Shown in pieces: positions 1 through 9,400 of a stretch of 64,000 nt of DNA (position 1 is its first letter; every line of letters starts with the position of its first letter). Made by a program: the position numbers and the translations under genes. This DNA is from Alteromonadaceae bacterium BrNp21-10 (lineage in GTDB: Bacteria; Pseudomonadota; Gammaproteobacteria; Enterobacterales; Alteromonadaceae): contig JAUHQD010000004.1 of NCBI GenBank assembly GCA_030418115.1, forward strand, positions 124,001 through 188,000, given 5' to 3'. The notes below the pieces were generated by a model. That model searched no databases. It was given only the letters and a program-made list of their open reading frames with translations, and had not been told where the DNA came from.

Positions 1-434
1 TCACGGCCAAATTTTTGAGGATGATAATCAGAATCTAACAATTGCTTTTGCGCCAACACTTCCATCGGCAACAAATCATCTTCATGGTAACAATTCACCA
101 CCCGCGTGCAGCCAATCACATCCCCTAGCTTTTGGTGAGTAATAGCTACATGATGAGCACGGATGTCAAACTTGTCTTTTTCAATACCGCTGTGATTAAC
201 CGGCTCATAGCCTAACTTTTCACAATAAACCTTATGCCGCAAACGATAGATTTCATCACATTTAGTCGGAGACATCATGTGATTTACGCCACATTCCACA
301 TCAAAATAACGGCCGAAGCGGTGCAAAGGGCTTAACTGAAATAAATCACTAACTTGTGCAGATTTAACCTTCTCTGCACTTTGTGCCCACATTGACTTTG
401 ATTGCATATTAGATTCGCGTTTTGTTATTTTCAT
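1..434 (-). CDS. PEP-CTERM/exosortase-associated acyltransferase (partial, 3' end outside window)
   Basis: The reverse strand from an ATG at 434 reads open to the window edge (about 144 codons). It contains the stretch YRLRHKVYCEKLGYEP, followed by a GNAT-like fold around DVIGCTRVV. This matches the family of acyltransferases that accompany exosortase (PEP-CTERM) systems and are thought to make N-acyl amino acids. The link is supported in this window by a PEP-CTERM target protein at 42.5 kb. In-frame ATGs at codons 10 and 15 are alternative starts. The C-terminal half lies beyond base 1, so completeness cannot be judged. The family call is fairly secure; the substrate is inference. Confidence 0.8.
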   Translation of the reverse strand, partial: MKITKRESNMQSKSMWAQSAEKVKSAQVSDLFQLSPLHRFGRYFDVECGVNHMMSPTKCDEIYRLRHKVYCEKLGYEPVNHSGIEKDKFDIRAHHVAITHQKLGDVIGCTRVVNCYHEDDLLPMEVLAQKQLLDSDYHPQKFGR

Positions 435-630
435 CACATTATTCAGTTAATTCAATTACTATGCCACTGTATTTTTTTGACATATAAATCAACATGTTAG
501 TTATACTTTTGTGTAAACTCTACAAATACTCTTGATAATTATGTTGTTTAAATAAGACTACTATCAACGACTTAACACTAAAAACTTTAAATTCAATGAT
601 TTAGCCTGTCGCAAAATAAAGACATCAAGA

Positions 631-2115
631 CTATTCGATTGTTTCTACGCGATTCCGTCCGGCTTCTTTGGCTTTATACAATGCTTTATCCACTTGTACA
701 AAGGCTGTATTTAAATCTTCTGTAGGTGCAAATTCCATCACTCCAATACTACAACTGACTTTATGTAATCCGATCACATCGATATGGTACACCGCTTCGC
801 GAATTCGCTCAGCCAATGGTACGGCGTCTGATAAGCCAGTATCCGGGAGTAAAATAATAAACTCTTCACCGCCCCAACGACCCACCACATCGACACTGCG
901 TACTTGTTGCTTAAGTACTTTAGCAACCTCGAACAATACATTATCCCCTGCCGTATGACCAAATGTATCATTAATTATTTTGAAATTATCCAGATCTATT
1001 AACAATAAACTCATTACATTCGCATTACGCTTGGCTCGATTGCGCTCTTTTTCGACATTTTCTTCAAAGAAATGACGATTAACAAGATTAGTTAGAGAAT
1101 CGTGAGTTGAAAGATATTCCAGTTTTTGATTACGCTTTTTAAGTTGCTCCTGTAACTTAAGTAATTCTCTATTTTTTAAATCCAATTCGAAATTTTTAGA
1201 ATCCAAATGCACACTATTCATGGCTAATACGTAATAGCGATAGCCCATAAATAACGACACAAACAACACGCTAAAAAATCCCCACCAAAAGTTGGAATAG
1301 TCCGCTTCTTCGGTATACGCATTTGTAGACCATTGCCGAAAAATATCGTCTTGTTGGGCATCGTTGATTGAACGTACTGCCTTATCCATAATACTCAGTA
1401 AGATGGGCTGATTCTTAGCGACGCCCACACGTAAATTATCGTAATACTCAGGCGAGCTGGAAATTTGAATATAGGGCAATCCTAGGCGCTTAATTTCATT
1501 AGAGACCAATAACAACGTACCGACCATAGCATCGACCTCAGCATTGGCGACCATTTGTAACGCGATACTTTCAGATTCAACTAATACTTGAATAATATTG
1601 CTATTTTGTCGCGCCAACACTTCTTGAAAACGATACCCATCTACCAACGCCACGGTTTTACCTTCTAAATCCGCAAAGGTTTTAACATCCTTAATGCCCT
1701 TTTGCGTGACCATCACCGCCGGTAACATCACATATACGGCAGTAAAATTCATAAAAATTGAACGTTCTTCAGTTTGATTGAGTAAAGGTAATAATTCACA
1801 TTTATCAGCACGCAAGTTGTCTAAACTTTGTCGCCAACTGCTTGTTTCTATTAGTTGGAATGGATGATGTAGGTACTGACTGAATAAGGAAATATAACTT
1901 TTAGAAATACCAATATGTTGACTGTTTTTAATGCCTTCTAGTGGCATCCATTTGGGGTCAACGCAATAGCGAATGGGACCCCGCTGCTCCAAATATTCAC
2001 GCTCTTGGGTAGTTAACGTATTCGCACTAGCAGACATCGTTGTCAAAAGGCAGGCAGCAAAAAGCATCAGCCAACTGGTTCTGTAGTATCCTATCCTTGT
2101 TAACTCATACGCCAT
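631..2115 (-). CDS. periplasmic-binding-domain diguanylate cyclase (SBP_bac_3-GGDEF)
   Basis: A 494-residue inner-membrane sensor. It has a signal-anchor/signal peptide at about 13-31, then a bacterial solute-binding family 3 domain (about 45-268) that would sit in the periplasm. A transmembrane helix follows at about 275-297, then a short coiled coil and a C-terminal GGDEF domain. The active-site motif is GGEEF at 415-419. An RSVD inhibitory site lies exactly five residues upstream, so the enzyme is predicted to make c-di-GMP and to be product-inhibited. The reading frame stays open to 2289. The ATG at 2115 was chosen because it begins the signal peptide and leaves an 11-base gap after the upstream hydroxylase gene; the longer form would overlap that gene. 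The ligand is unknown. Confidence 0.88.
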   Translation of the reverse strand: MAYELTRIGYYRTSWLMLFAACLLTTMSASANTLTTQEREYLEQRGPIRYCVDPKWMPLEGIKNSQHIGISKSYISLFSQYLHHPFQLIETSSWRQSLDNLRADKCELLPLLNQTEERSIFMNFTAVYVMLPAVMVTQKGIKDVKTFADLEGKTVALVDGYRFQEVLARQNSNIIQVLVESESIALQMVANAEVDAMVGTLLLVSNEIKRLGLPYIQISSSPEYYDNLRVGVAKNQPILLSIMDKAVRSINDAQQDDIFRQWSTNAYTEEADYSNFWWGFFSVLFVSLFMGYRYYVLAMNSVHLDSKNFELDLKNRELLKLQEQLKKRNQKLEYLSTHDSLTNLVNRHFFEENVEKERNRAKRNANVMSLLLIDLDNFKIINDTFGHTAGDNVLFEVAKVLKQQVRSVDVVGRWGGEEFIILLPDTGLSDAVPLAERIREAVYHIDVIGLHKVSCSIGVMEFAPTEDLNTAFVQVDKALYKAKEAGRNRVETIE

Positions 2116-2126
2116 ATTGATTCTTA

Positions 2127-3356
2127 CTACTGTGTGTGTGCCGTTGCGGTTAATTTGCCACGTCGCGTTTGCCATAGATCCCAAAGCAGCAACATACTGC
2201 TTAATGTCGCCACCCAAAGTATAACTGCTAACCACGATGGGACCGAAATCATCACTAGTGCCATGCATACTAATATGTTTTTCAACCACTCTAATACAAC
2301 GGCAAATTCTCGATTTTCTAAAATGCTGCCAATGGAATAGCTAGAGAAAACAATAAATGCCATCGTGCCCCATTTTTGCCACTCCGTCATCGATCCCACA
2401 TTAAGCAAAAACATGACCGCAATAACTAAAGTTAAAATGTGCTGCAAACTACAATAAACCTTACTGTTAATACTTAAATTCACATCGAATTTCTTAAATT
2501 GGTTGAGATCAACTTTAGCCAGAGGATAATTCTTTTCAACATCAGTTGGCCGCCAACCTGTGGGTTTAAACCAAACTAAAAATTTATCCTGCCAACGCTG
2601 TGCATGTCGACAATCTTGTAGCAATTGCGTATACACATGGACATTCGCCCATAGGGGATTCCAACTATGTAAAGCTTTACGAATACCATAAATTGGTTTC
2701 TCATCTTCCTGTTCTTCTTGAAACGTGCCAAACAGGCGATCCCACAAAATAAATACGCCACCATAATTACGGTCGATATATAACTGATTTTGAGCATGGT
2801 GCACTCGATGGTTAGAAGGGGTCACAAAAATCCATTCATACCAGCCTAATTTCGGCACATGCTGCGTATGTACCCAAAACTGATAAATAAGATTCAACGC
2901 ACCGACCGCCACCAAAATATGTACCGGCACACCAATAACTGCCATAGGGAGATAAAATATCCATCCCACTAACCCGCTAGAGGTTTGCCGCAATGCAGTT
3001 GTCAGGTTGTATTCTTCACTGGAGTGATGCACTACATGGGATGCCCACAACACATTCACTTCATGATGTAATCTGTGAAACCAGTAATAACAAAAGTCGT
3101 AGAGCACAAACGCCATCGCCCATATCCATGGCGTATCGGGTAGAACCGTTAATGACAAATAATCAAAACACAGGGCATACATGGAAAAAGGGATCACTCG
3201 CCGAGCAATGCCTGTTACACGGCTTAACACGCCCGCGGTTAAACTGTTAATACTATCGTTAACACGGTAATACTGGGTATGACGAACCTTGTCTAATACC
3301 AGCTCAATAATAATTAGCAAAAAGAAAAAGGGGATAGCCATTAAAATTATATTCAT
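2127..3356 (-). CDS. sterol desaturase / fatty acid hydroxylase family membrane protein
   Basis: A 409-residue integral membrane protein with the di-iron histidine clusters of the fatty acid hydroxylase superfamily: HRLHH at 94-98, HVVHH at 107-111 and HRVHH at 183-187. Hydrophobic helices lie at about 1-20, 75-92, 132-160 and near the C-terminus. It probably acts on a lipid or sterol-like substrate using O2 and non-haem iron; the substrate cannot be read from sequence. The C-terminal 120 residues form an extra membrane region beyond the catalytic core. It ends 11 bases before the diguanylate cyclase start on the same strand, so the two are probably co-transcribed. Confidence 0.85.
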   Translation of the reverse strand: MNIILMAIPFFFLLIIIELVLDKVRHTQYYRVNDSINSLTAGVLSRVTGIARRVIPFSMYALCFDYLSLTVLPDTPWIWAMAFVLYDFCYYWFHRLHHEVNVLWASHVVHHSSEEYNLTTALRQTSSGLVGWIFYLPMAVIGVPVHILVAVGALNLIYQFWVHTQHVPKLGWYEWIFVTPSNHRVHHAQNQLYIDRNYGGVFILWDRLFGTFQEEQEDEKPIYGIRKALHSWNPLWANVHVYTQLLQDCRHAQRWQDKFLVWFKPTGWRPTDVEKNYPLAKVDLNQFKKFDVNLSINSKVYCSLQHILTLVIAVMFLLNVGSMTEWQKWGTMAFIVFSSYSIGSILENREFAVVLEWLKNILVCMALVMISVPSWLAVILWVATLSSMLLLWDLWQTRRGKLTATAHTQ

Positions 3357-3608
3357 AAGGCACTACCGAACGACTTAGCAATGACATGGTCATAAACATT
3401 GCTGATCAAAGATGTCATCTGACCAGTGTAATTTTTCGGCGCTTGGCTGTCTAGTATTGCGTTTAAGCTTCACAATGTAGGACATCAAAGTATGACAAAC
3501 ATAAAATCAAACATAATTTGTGATGCATTCTTTTTTGGGATTGATTAACCTGTAGACTGGATAGGTAATCCTCACTTTAAATTCATTTAAAAATTAATTG
3601 GATAACTA

Positions 3609-4451
3609 ATGTCAGACAATACCGAGTCACCTTCTCCTCGCTCCTTTCTTCCCAGCATTATTATTGCGGCCGTACTCATTATTGCGGTAGTGGTTTTATA
3701 TTTTTGGCAACCAGAGCCAGAAGAACCCAAAATGCAAAAAGTGCCGGCCCCACAACAAAAAGTGGATGATGTTGCGCCACCGATTCAGCCTATGGTGGAA
3801 AACACGCCCGTTGCCGAAGAAGAGTTACCACAATACAACGAGCCGACACCACAGCCTGCACCTGTGGAAAAACCGCTGGACACCAGTGACAACACAATTA
3901 AAAGTCTAATTGAGGCTACATCCAGTTACGAAGCACTGGCACATGTTTTAGTCGATGATGATTTACTAAATCGCTTTGTGGTTTTTACAGACAATATGGC
4001 CAGCGAACAAATTGCAAATAGCCATCGCTTGCTAAAATCCCCTAAGCAAAAGTTTAAGGTTTACCAGCAAGCGGATAAATTCTGGATCGATGCTTCCAGT
4101 TTCAAGCGTTATAGCTTGTACACCGATATTTTTGTATCCATGGAAACGGCCGAAATGGTCAACCTCTACAAAAAGTATTTGCCGGCCATTAGTGAAAAGT
4201 ATTTAGAAATAGGTGCCAGTAGCGATGAGTTTAATCAAGTGCTGGACAATGCTATTGAGCATATTCTTGATACGCCGGAAGTGCCTACACCCATTGAAGT
4301 TACTACCGACAGTGTAATGTACAAATTTGTTGATGAGCGCTTAGAGAGTTTATCACCGGTACAAAAGCAATTGTTACGCACCGGTCCAGAAAACATGCGC
4401 CAAATTAAAGCCAAATTGCGCGAATTTAGGAATACTTTAAACGCCCAATAG
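3609..4451 (+). CDS. DUF3014 domain-containing protein
   Basis: A 280-residue protein with one N-terminal transmembrane helix at about 14-34, then a proline/glutamate-rich linker (about 38-90) and a compact C-terminal domain. This is the architecture of DUF3014 proteins of Gammaproteobacteria. It is predicted to be anchored in the inner membrane with the domain in the periplasm. No catalytic motif is apparent and the function is unknown. It stands alone on the plus strand and converges on tusA across a shared terminator. Confidence 0.75.
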   Translation: MSDNTESPSPRSFLPSIIIAAVLIIAVVVLYFWQPEPEEPKMQKVPAPQQKVDDVAPPIQPMVENTPVAEEELPQYNEPTPQPAPVEKPLDTSDNTIKSLIEATSSYEALAHVLVDDDLLNRFVVFTDNMASEQIANSHRLLKSPKQKFKVYQQADKFWIDASSFKRYSLYTDIFVSMETAEMVNLYKKYLPAISEKYLEIGASSDEFNQVLDNAIEHILDTPEVPTPIEVTTDSVMYKFVDERLESLSPVQKQLLRTGPENMRQIKAKLREFRNTLNAQ

Positions 4452-4475
4452 CTTTATCTAAAAATGTGAACATAT

Positions 4476-4503
4476 AAAAAAGGCCTTTTTAAAGGCCTTT
4501 TTT
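4476..4503. terminator. bidirectional intrinsic terminator between DUF3014 gene and tusA
   Basis: Ten-base arms AAAAAAGGCC and GGCCTTTTTT flank an 8-base AT loop. This gives a U-tract in either direction, as expected between two convergent genes. The right arm overlaps the last codons of tusA. Confidence 0.85.
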
Positions 4504-4737
4504 AATCAGATAACGATAGGGGGAATGTTCAGTATCACTAACGACCAATTGATGCTCCATAAATCGGCAAAAACTGGGGATATCGCGAGTAGTGGAATGA
4601 TCATCGGCAACCACGGCCAAGGTCTCACCCACTTCCATCTTACGGATTTGCAAACGCACCATCATCACCGGCTCTGGGCAACGAAGTCCCATTGCGTCTA
4701 GTTGATGATCAGCACCGTCAAACATATCAGATACCAT
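4489..4737 (-). CDS. tusA: sulfurtransferase TusA
   Basis: An 82-residue cytoplasmic sulfur carrier that relays persulfide sulfur, classically for 2-thiouridine in tRNA. The signature [12 protein letters not shown] contains the acceptor cysteine at residue 20. The rest ([12 protein letters not shown], then FMEHQL) follows E. coli TusA closely. The open frame begins at a GTG at 4746, but the ATG at 4737 gives the N-terminus that best aligns with E. coli. The start overlaps the end of pyrE by 11 bases, so translation is probably coupled. Confidence 0.93.
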   Translation of the reverse strand: MVSDMFDGADHQLDAMGLRCPEPVMMVRLQIRKMEVGETLAVVADDHSTTRDIPSFCRFMEHQLVVSDTEHSPYRYLIKKGL

Positions 4738-5368
4738 AACTGGCACGATACGCCTGAATAGCTTGCAAGTGCGTTTGCATATTCGGCTGCTCTTGCAAAT
4801 AACTGATCACATCCGTTAAACCAACAATGGCTACGACTTGGGTATTAAAGTCTCGTTCTACTTCCTGAATCGCGGATAACTCACCCTTGCCTTTTTCTTG
4901 TCGATCTAATGCAATCAACACACCGGCCAACTCAGCTCCGTTAGCTTGGATAATTTCCATTGATTCACGAATAGCGGTCCCCGCTGTGATCACATCATCC
5001 ACCAGCATCACCTTGCCTTGCAAAGCACTGCCCACCAAAGTGCCTCCTTCACCGTGATCTTTCTTTTCTTTACGGTTAAAGCAGTAAGGCTTGTCGATGT
5101 TGTGTTTATCCGCCAGCGCCACTGCCGTAGTAGTAGCAATGGGAATGCCTTTATACGCGGGGCCAAACAGTAAATCATAATCGATATTGGCATTGATCAA
5201 AGCGGCAGCATAATACTGCCCTAAACGTGCTAAATCGCCACCAGTATTAAACAAACCCGCATTGAAAAAATAGGGGCTAGTACGGCCAGATTTAAGGGTA
5301 AATTCGCCAAAGCGCAATACACCACGCTCAACAGCAAACTGGATAAACTCCCGTTGATAATCTTGCAT
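4727..5368 (-). CDS. pyrE: orotate phosphoribosyltransferase
   Basis: A 213-residue type I phosphoribosyltransferase of pyrimidine synthesis, converting orotate and PRPP to OMP. It has the orotate-site motif [13 protein letters not shown] near the N-terminus and the PRPP-binding loop [13 protein letters not shown]. The frame extends to 5416, but the ATG at 5368 gives the family-typical start and clears the rph gene by 10 bases. The rph-pyrE order is the same as in E. coli, where rph translation affects pyrE expression. Confidence 0.96.
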   Translation of the reverse strand: MQDYQREFIQFAVERGVLRFGEFTLKSGRTSPYFFNAGLFNTGGDLARLGQYYAAALINANIDYDLLFGPAYKGIPIATTTAVALADKHNIDKPYCFNRKEKKDHGEGGTLVGSALQGKVMLVDDVITAGTAIRESMEIIQANGAELAGVLIALDRQEKGKGELSAIQEVERDFNTQVVAIVGLTDVISYLQEQPNMQTHLQAIQAYRASYGI

Positions 5369-5378
5369 CGGTCTAACC

Positions 5379-6092
5379 TTAATTAAGCGCAGCTTGTTGT
5401 AAATCGAAGATTTCACGCAAGCCGTGTTTAGCCAACTCCATCATCTCCGCCATTTCTTCAAAACTGAATGGCTCTTCTTCGGCAGTACCTTGAATTTCAA
5501 TTAGTTTACCGGTATCAGTCATTACTACATTCATATCGGTTTCTGCGGCAGCATCTTCCAAATACTCTAAATCGGCAATTGGCGTACCTTTGTAAACACC
5601 AACAGATAACGCGGCAATCATATGTTTTAACGGATTAGTTTTAATAATGCCTTTGCTACGCATATAAGTCAGCGCATCCACCAAGGCAACACACGCACCA
5701 GTAATTGAGGCAGTGCGAGTACCACCATCGGCTTGAATCACGTCACAATCAACAATAATTGTATTTTCACCTAACAGCTTTAAATCTACTGCAGCACGCA
5801 ATGCACGGGCAATTAAGCGTTGAATTTCTAGTGTGCGCCCACCTTGTTTACCACGGGCCGCTTCACGGTCACTGCGGGTATGGGTTGAACGCGGTAACAT
5901 ACTATATTCAGCAGTTACCCAGCCCTTGCCTTGGCCTTTCATAAAACGTGGAACACCTTCTTGCACGCTGGCATTACATAACACCTTAGTATTACCGAAC
6001 TCCACCAAGACAGACCCTTCTGCATGACAGGTAAATTGACGAGTGAAGGTTACTGGACGTATTTGGTTAGCCGTTCTTCCGCTTGGGCGCAT
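5379..6092 (-). CDS. rph: ribonuclease PH
   Basis: A 237-residue phosphorolytic 3'-5' exoribonuclease for tRNA 3' maturation. Diagnostic stretches are [14 protein letters not shown] at the start, then [17 protein letters not shown] and the [19 protein letters not shown] phosphate/catalytic region. It is full length, so unlike the frameshifted rph of E. coli K-12 it should be active. It is divergent from yicC, as in E. coli. Confidence 0.97.
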   Translation of the reverse strand: MRPSGRTANQIRPVTFTRQFTCHAEGSVLVEFGNTKVLCNASVQEGVPRFMKGQGKGWVTAEYSMLPRSTHTRSDREAARGKQGGRTLEIQRLIARALRAAVDLKLLGENTIIVDCDVIQADGGTRTASITGACVALVDALTYMRSKGIIKTNPLKHMIAALSVGVYKGTPIADLEYLEDAAAETDMNVVMTDTGKLIEIQGTAEEEPFSFEEMAEMMELAKHGLREIFDLQQAALN

Positions 6093-6180
6093 GAATTATT
6101 CCTCTAATATTGATGGTCGGCGATTATAACTGGTTTAGTCAGCTCAAAAAACCGCAAATGTGTGCGCGCATCAAACAAGT

Positions 6181-6189
6181 TGTTATACT
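6181..6189 (+). promoter_or_regulatory. extended -10 promoter for yicC
   Basis: TGTTATACT fits an extended -10 element (TG, one base, TATACT), ending about 37 bases before the yicC ATG. No good -35 is visible, which is usual for the extended type. It lies in the 134-base divergent gap between rph and yicC. Confidence 0.4.
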
Positions 6190-6226
6190 AGCCGCCAACT
6201 AATAATAATTGATAAGACGAATTCCT

Positions 6227-7090
6227 ATGATTTATAGCATGACTGCCTTCGCTAGACGTGAACTCAAAGCCGAATGGGGCACCGCCATATGGGAAATTCG
6301 ATCTGTAAATCAACGTTTTTTAGAAACTCACTTCCGCTTACCAGAACAATTCAGAGGAATGGAGCCAGTATTACGCGAACGTTTTCGCAAACAACTGCAG
6401 CGTGGCAAAGTAGAATGCGCATTACGCTTTAAAACCAACGACGCTGCAGTCGGTAAACTTAGCTTAAATCAAGATTTAGCCAAACAACTATTAGAAGCCG
6501 CCAACTGGGTGCAATCCCACGCCCAATCTGGCAGTGTTAACCCGGTAGATATCTTAAGCTGGCCAGGCGTTATTGCCGCCGAAGAAACCGACATGAACAT
6601 CATTCAAACCGAAATGATGGCGGAATTCGATTTATGCGTAAAAGACTTTATTCAAGCTCGCGCCACCGAAGGCGAAGCCCTTAAGATCCTCATTGAGCAG
6701 CGCATTGAAGGCATCGAACAAGAAGTCGCCACCGTTGCTAAAGAAATGCCCACCATTGTTGAATGGCAAAAAGACAAAATTCTAACCCGCTTTAAAGAGG
6801 CCCAAGTAGAACTTGAGCCCACAAGATTAGAGCAAGAAATGGTCATGCTAGCGCAAAAAGTCGATGTTGCTGAAGAGCTCGATCGTCTTAACTGCCACAT
6901 CAAAGAGACTCGAAAAATCCTCAACAAAGGCGGCGCCGTAGGCCGTAAATTGGATTTTATGATGCAAGAGTACAACCGCGAAGCCAACACCCTCGGTTCC
7001 AAGTCCATTCGCAACGACATCACTCAATCAGCCGTAGAATTAAAGGTGTTAATTGAGCAGATGAGAGAACAGATCCAGAATATAGAATAG
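6227..7090 (+). CDS. yicC: YicC family endoribonuclease
   Basis: A 287-residue protein beginning MIYSMTAFARRELKAEWG and ending MREQIQNIE, matching E. coli YicC end to end. The family is an endoribonuclease implicated in small-RNA turnover. An upstream in-frame TTG at 6209 was rejected in favour of the ATG at 6227. The last 20 bases form the left attachment site of a 26-kb island. A second copy at 33359-33378 encodes the same last five residues (IQNIE, stop). The gene therefore remains intact after integration, with a 3' end supplied by one of the two recombined copies. Confidence 0.95.
   Translation: MIYSMTAFARRELKAEWGTAIWEIRSVNQRFLETHFRLPEQFRGMEPVLRERFRKQLQRGKVECALRFKTNDAAVGKLSLNQDLAKQLLEAANWVQSHAQSGSVNPVDILSWPGVIAAEETDMNIIQTEMMAEFDLCVKDFIQARATEGEALKILIEQRIEGIEQEVATVAKEMPTIVEWQKDKILTRFKEAQVELEPTRLEQEMVMLAQKVDVAEELDRLNCHIKETRKILNKGGAVGRKLDFMMQEYNREANTLGSKSIRNDITQSAVELKVLIEQMREQIQNIE
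7071..7090 (+). other. attL (left attachment site, 3' end of yicC)
   Basis: AGATCCAGAATAT at 7071-7083, continuing through the yicC stop. It is repeated in the same orientation at 33359-33371, and the following seven bases differ at two positions. Crossover is presumably within the 13-base identical core. Confidence 0.82.
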
Positions 7091-7214
7091 AAAGTTTTCT
7101 ATTAATTATTTCGAATATTTTGCCAAATTAGCTGTAAATAAAGGGCTTCTTAATCAAAATATTTAACGGACCTAATAAAAAAGTAAGTTAACTTTGCCTC
7201 AAAAATGCCCCAAG

Positions 7215-7244
7215 TGGTGACCTAAATGGTGACTTTTTGGTGAC
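7215..7244 (+). repeat. three TGGTGAC direct repeats (candidate integrase arm sites, left end)
   Basis: TGGTGAC occurs at 7215, 7227 and 7238, spaced 12 and 11 bases, between attL and the first integrase gene. The same motif with 12-base spacing occurs at the right end (33276-33294). Arm-type binding sites of tyrosine integrases are often short direct repeats at such positions. Function is inferred from position only. Confidence 0.5.
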
Positions 7245-7289
7245 TGCCCCTTCATTTACTCGCCATTTGTTGAGTAATGAGGAGGCCAT

Positions 7290-8561
7290 ATGTCCATCCA
7301 ACAAAATGAAAAGCGGGTTGCCACACTTGTTGAAAGCGGTGCGCCAACTTTTGAAAGTATTTACCCTAGCCTATACCTAGATGTCAAAACACCGGGGGTT
7401 GCTTCGTGGATATTTCGCTATCAACTATACGGAAAACGCCGCCAGTTTAAGATTGGCTCCTTCGGCACAGATCATGAAGATCTGCTCGGTCTGGAAGACG
7501 CAATTAAACTCACTATCAATTTCCGTAAACAAATCAATGATGGCATTGATCCAAGACTTGAAATTGAGCGCCAGAAACGACCCAAACTCGTCACCTTTGA
7601 TGACTGGGCCAACAAATATCTTGAGAAGAAGCATAGCAAAATCAAGACAGCGATTATTTACGAGCGTATCTACAACAATGAAATCAAATCCCACCTAGGG
7701 AATATCCGTATTGACCGGATCCATAGTTATGACATCGATCATGTGATCCAGAAAGCGGTTAATTCAGGCCGTCCTTCGGTAGCAAATCAAGTCCTACTAT
7801 TTATTAAACGTGTTTTTCGCCTCGCGACAAAATACGGGGCCGTGATGAGTAATATCGCTGCTGAGTTTTCACAAACAGAAGATGCGGGCGGCGCAGACCG
7901 AAAGCGTCAACGTTATCTAGAAGAGCAAGAAATAGAACTGGCATTCTCTGTATTTAGAGCAAATCCGCTGAAGATACCGACAGCCTCTTATATAGCGTTG
8001 ACTCTCTTGCTCACATTAGGTGTGCGAAAAATGGAACTCATGTCAGCAAAATGGCAACAGATTGATTTAAAGCGGCAAACATTTCGTTTACTTGAAGATG
8101 CAACAAAAACTGATTCAGCTCTGGTGATCCCTATCCCCGATCTAGTGATACCGCTCTTTCGAGATCTCAAAATTCTAGCCGGAAGATCTGACTATTTATT
8201 CCCGAAACGCAAAAAGAGCGGACTAGCACATGTTTCGCCCGACACATTAAATAACGCTATAGCAACGCTCTTTGGCAATGCATACGGTAATCGTAAACCT
8301 GAGCCTAACCACCTCGGTGAAGCTGGTGTAGAGCATTTTACAGTACATGATCTACGACGCACTTTTCGCACCCTACTTTCAAAGTTAGGTATTCGAAAAG
8401 ATATTGCTGAAAAGTGCATGAATCACAGTTTAAAAGGCGTAGAAAAAACATACGACTGTTACGGTTTTTTCCCAGAACGCAAGGATGCTCTCAACCAACT
8501 AGCTGAATTAATCATGCCGCTAGTTCAGTACACGCCGCTAATCACAGAGCTATCTGAGTAA
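7290..8561 (+). CDS. tyrosine-type site-specific integrase (P4-like), left end
   Basis: A 423-residue integrase with a strong ribosome site (GAGGAGG). Features in order: N-terminal arm-binding DUF4102-like region (about 20-95), SAM-like core-binding domain (about 100-185) and catalytic domain (about 205-400). Catalytic residues visible are Arg246 in GVRKMEL, His353 and Arg356 in HDLRRT, His379 in MNHS and the nucleophile Tyr388. It appears intact. Lying 200 bases inside attL and reading inward, it is the obvious candidate for integrating this island. Confidence 0.92.
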   Translation: MSIQQNEKRVATLVESGAPTFESIYPSLYLDVKTPGVASWIFRYQLYGKRRQFKIGSFGTDHEDLLGLEDAIKLTINFRKQINDGIDPRLEIERQKRPKLVTFDDWANKYLEKKHSKIKTAIIYERIYNNEIKSHLGNIRIDRIHSYDIDHVIQKAVNSGRPSVANQVLLFIKRVFRLATKYGAVMSNIAAEFSQTEDAGGADRKRQRYLEEQEIELAFSVFRANPLKIPTASYIALTLLLTLGVRKMELMSAKWQQIDLKRQTFRLLEDATKTDSALVIPIPDLVIPLFRDLKILAGRSDYLFPKRKKSGLAHVSPDTLNNAIATLFGNAYGNRKPEPNHLGEAGVEHFTVHDLRRTFRTLLSKLGIRKDIAEKCMNHSLKGVEKTYDCYGFFPERKDALNQLAELIMPLVQYTPLITELSE

Positions 8562-8629
8562 TTCCAATATCAGCACAATATAGACCAATCCTGAGCTAGC
8601 TCAGGGGATGCTTTTAAGGAGAGATGTAT

Positions 8630-9148
8630 ATGATTTATCCTGAACTTAGATTTTTTCCGCCTGTCGTCAGTTTTTTATCTGATGATACGAATAAATTCCC
8701 AACCTCAATAGGCCTGCTGGCCAATGGAGTCGCTTATCAATGGAATATAATACCTCAAAAATCGTGGCATCAAGAAGGATATAAATTAAGCGAATCTAAT
8801 CACTTTAGTTTGCAGTTTTTAACATACACCGGGGTTTCACCTGAAGATATTGTTAAATATTTTTGTAGACTTACTTTTGAGTACAATGTTGTTTATTCGC
8901 TTGATGCAGAAGAATCAGTTGAATACTTTAAAGCGTTAAATTTTGATGAAATGTCAGCGGATACTAAAATTGGTGTCTCAAACATTACTTCATTATTAGA
9001 TAATTACAGCGAAGTCAGTTTTTCTCAAGAAGTGATTGATAACATTAAGCGTCACAAATTGAACACTAATCATACTGTTGATCGCTGTGTTGCACTCGCG
9101 TTATCAATAAAACATTTGCATCAAAATAGCACTAATTTAATCTTCTAG
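8630..9148 (+). CDS. hypothetical protein next to integrase
   Basis: A 172-residue soluble protein that I do not recognise. The AAGGAG ribosome site at 8616-8621 favours the ATG at 8630 over the one at 8624. The early stretch (SFLSDDTNKFPTSIGL) and the late stretch (NHTVDRCVALALSIKHL) loosely recall the first and last motifs of DEDD exonucleases, but the acidic residues are not conserved, so this is only a weak resemblance. It follows the integrase in the same direction after 68 bases and ends at a clear terminator. Confidence 0.65.
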   Translation: MIYPELRFFPPVVSFLSDDTNKFPTSIGLLANGVAYQWNIIPQKSWHQEGYKLSESNHFSLQFLTYTGVSPEDIVKYFCRLTFEYNVVYSLDAEESVEYFKALNFDEMSADTKIGVSNITSLLDNYSEVSFSQEVIDNIKRHKLNTNHTVDRCVALALSIKHLHQNSTNLIF

Positions 9149-9157
9149 TAATAAAGC

Positions 9158-9184
9158 GTTCGCACTCACTGAGTGCGAACTTTT
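9158..9184 (+). terminator. intrinsic terminator after 8630-9148 gene
   Basis: Ten-base perfect arms GTTCGCACTC and GAGTGCGAAC with a 3-base loop, followed by TTTT. Confidence 0.85.
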
Positions 9185-9253
9185 GACAACAAAATTGGCA
9201 AATTTGACACAAAGGTTGGCACGTTTGACAAACGAATTGCCAAATTTGGCACG
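9182..9253 (+). repeat. 21-bp iteron-like array (about 3.4 copies)
   Basis: TTTGACA recurs at 9182, 9203 and 9224, and as TTTGGCA at 9245, an exact 21-base period. Each unit also carries TTGGCA or TTGCCA. Around 9238-9251 the sequence is a perfect 14-base palindrome (TGCCAAATTTGGCA). Two helical turns per unit means the same face of DNA is presented each time, as in replication or partition iterons and cooperative operator arrays. The array can also be read as a heptad-patterned peptide, which I treat as a consequence of the period. Confidence 0.7.
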
Positions 9254-9400
9254 TTTTTTAAAGCGAGAATTTGGTCATTTTTTTGAAGGAGGAGAAAATA
9301 AGGCAATTGTCACCTTATATTGGTTATATAACTTTATAATTGTCATAACCGTTATAATAGTTATAACATAAATTTAATTAAAAATAAAGCTATAGGCCTT

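Noticed and set aside
9183-9371. 62-residue open frame from TTG with a heptad-like leucine pattern
   Set aside because: The pattern follows automatically from the 21-base DNA repeat; no ribosome site, no ATG, and a low-complexity hydrophobic end.
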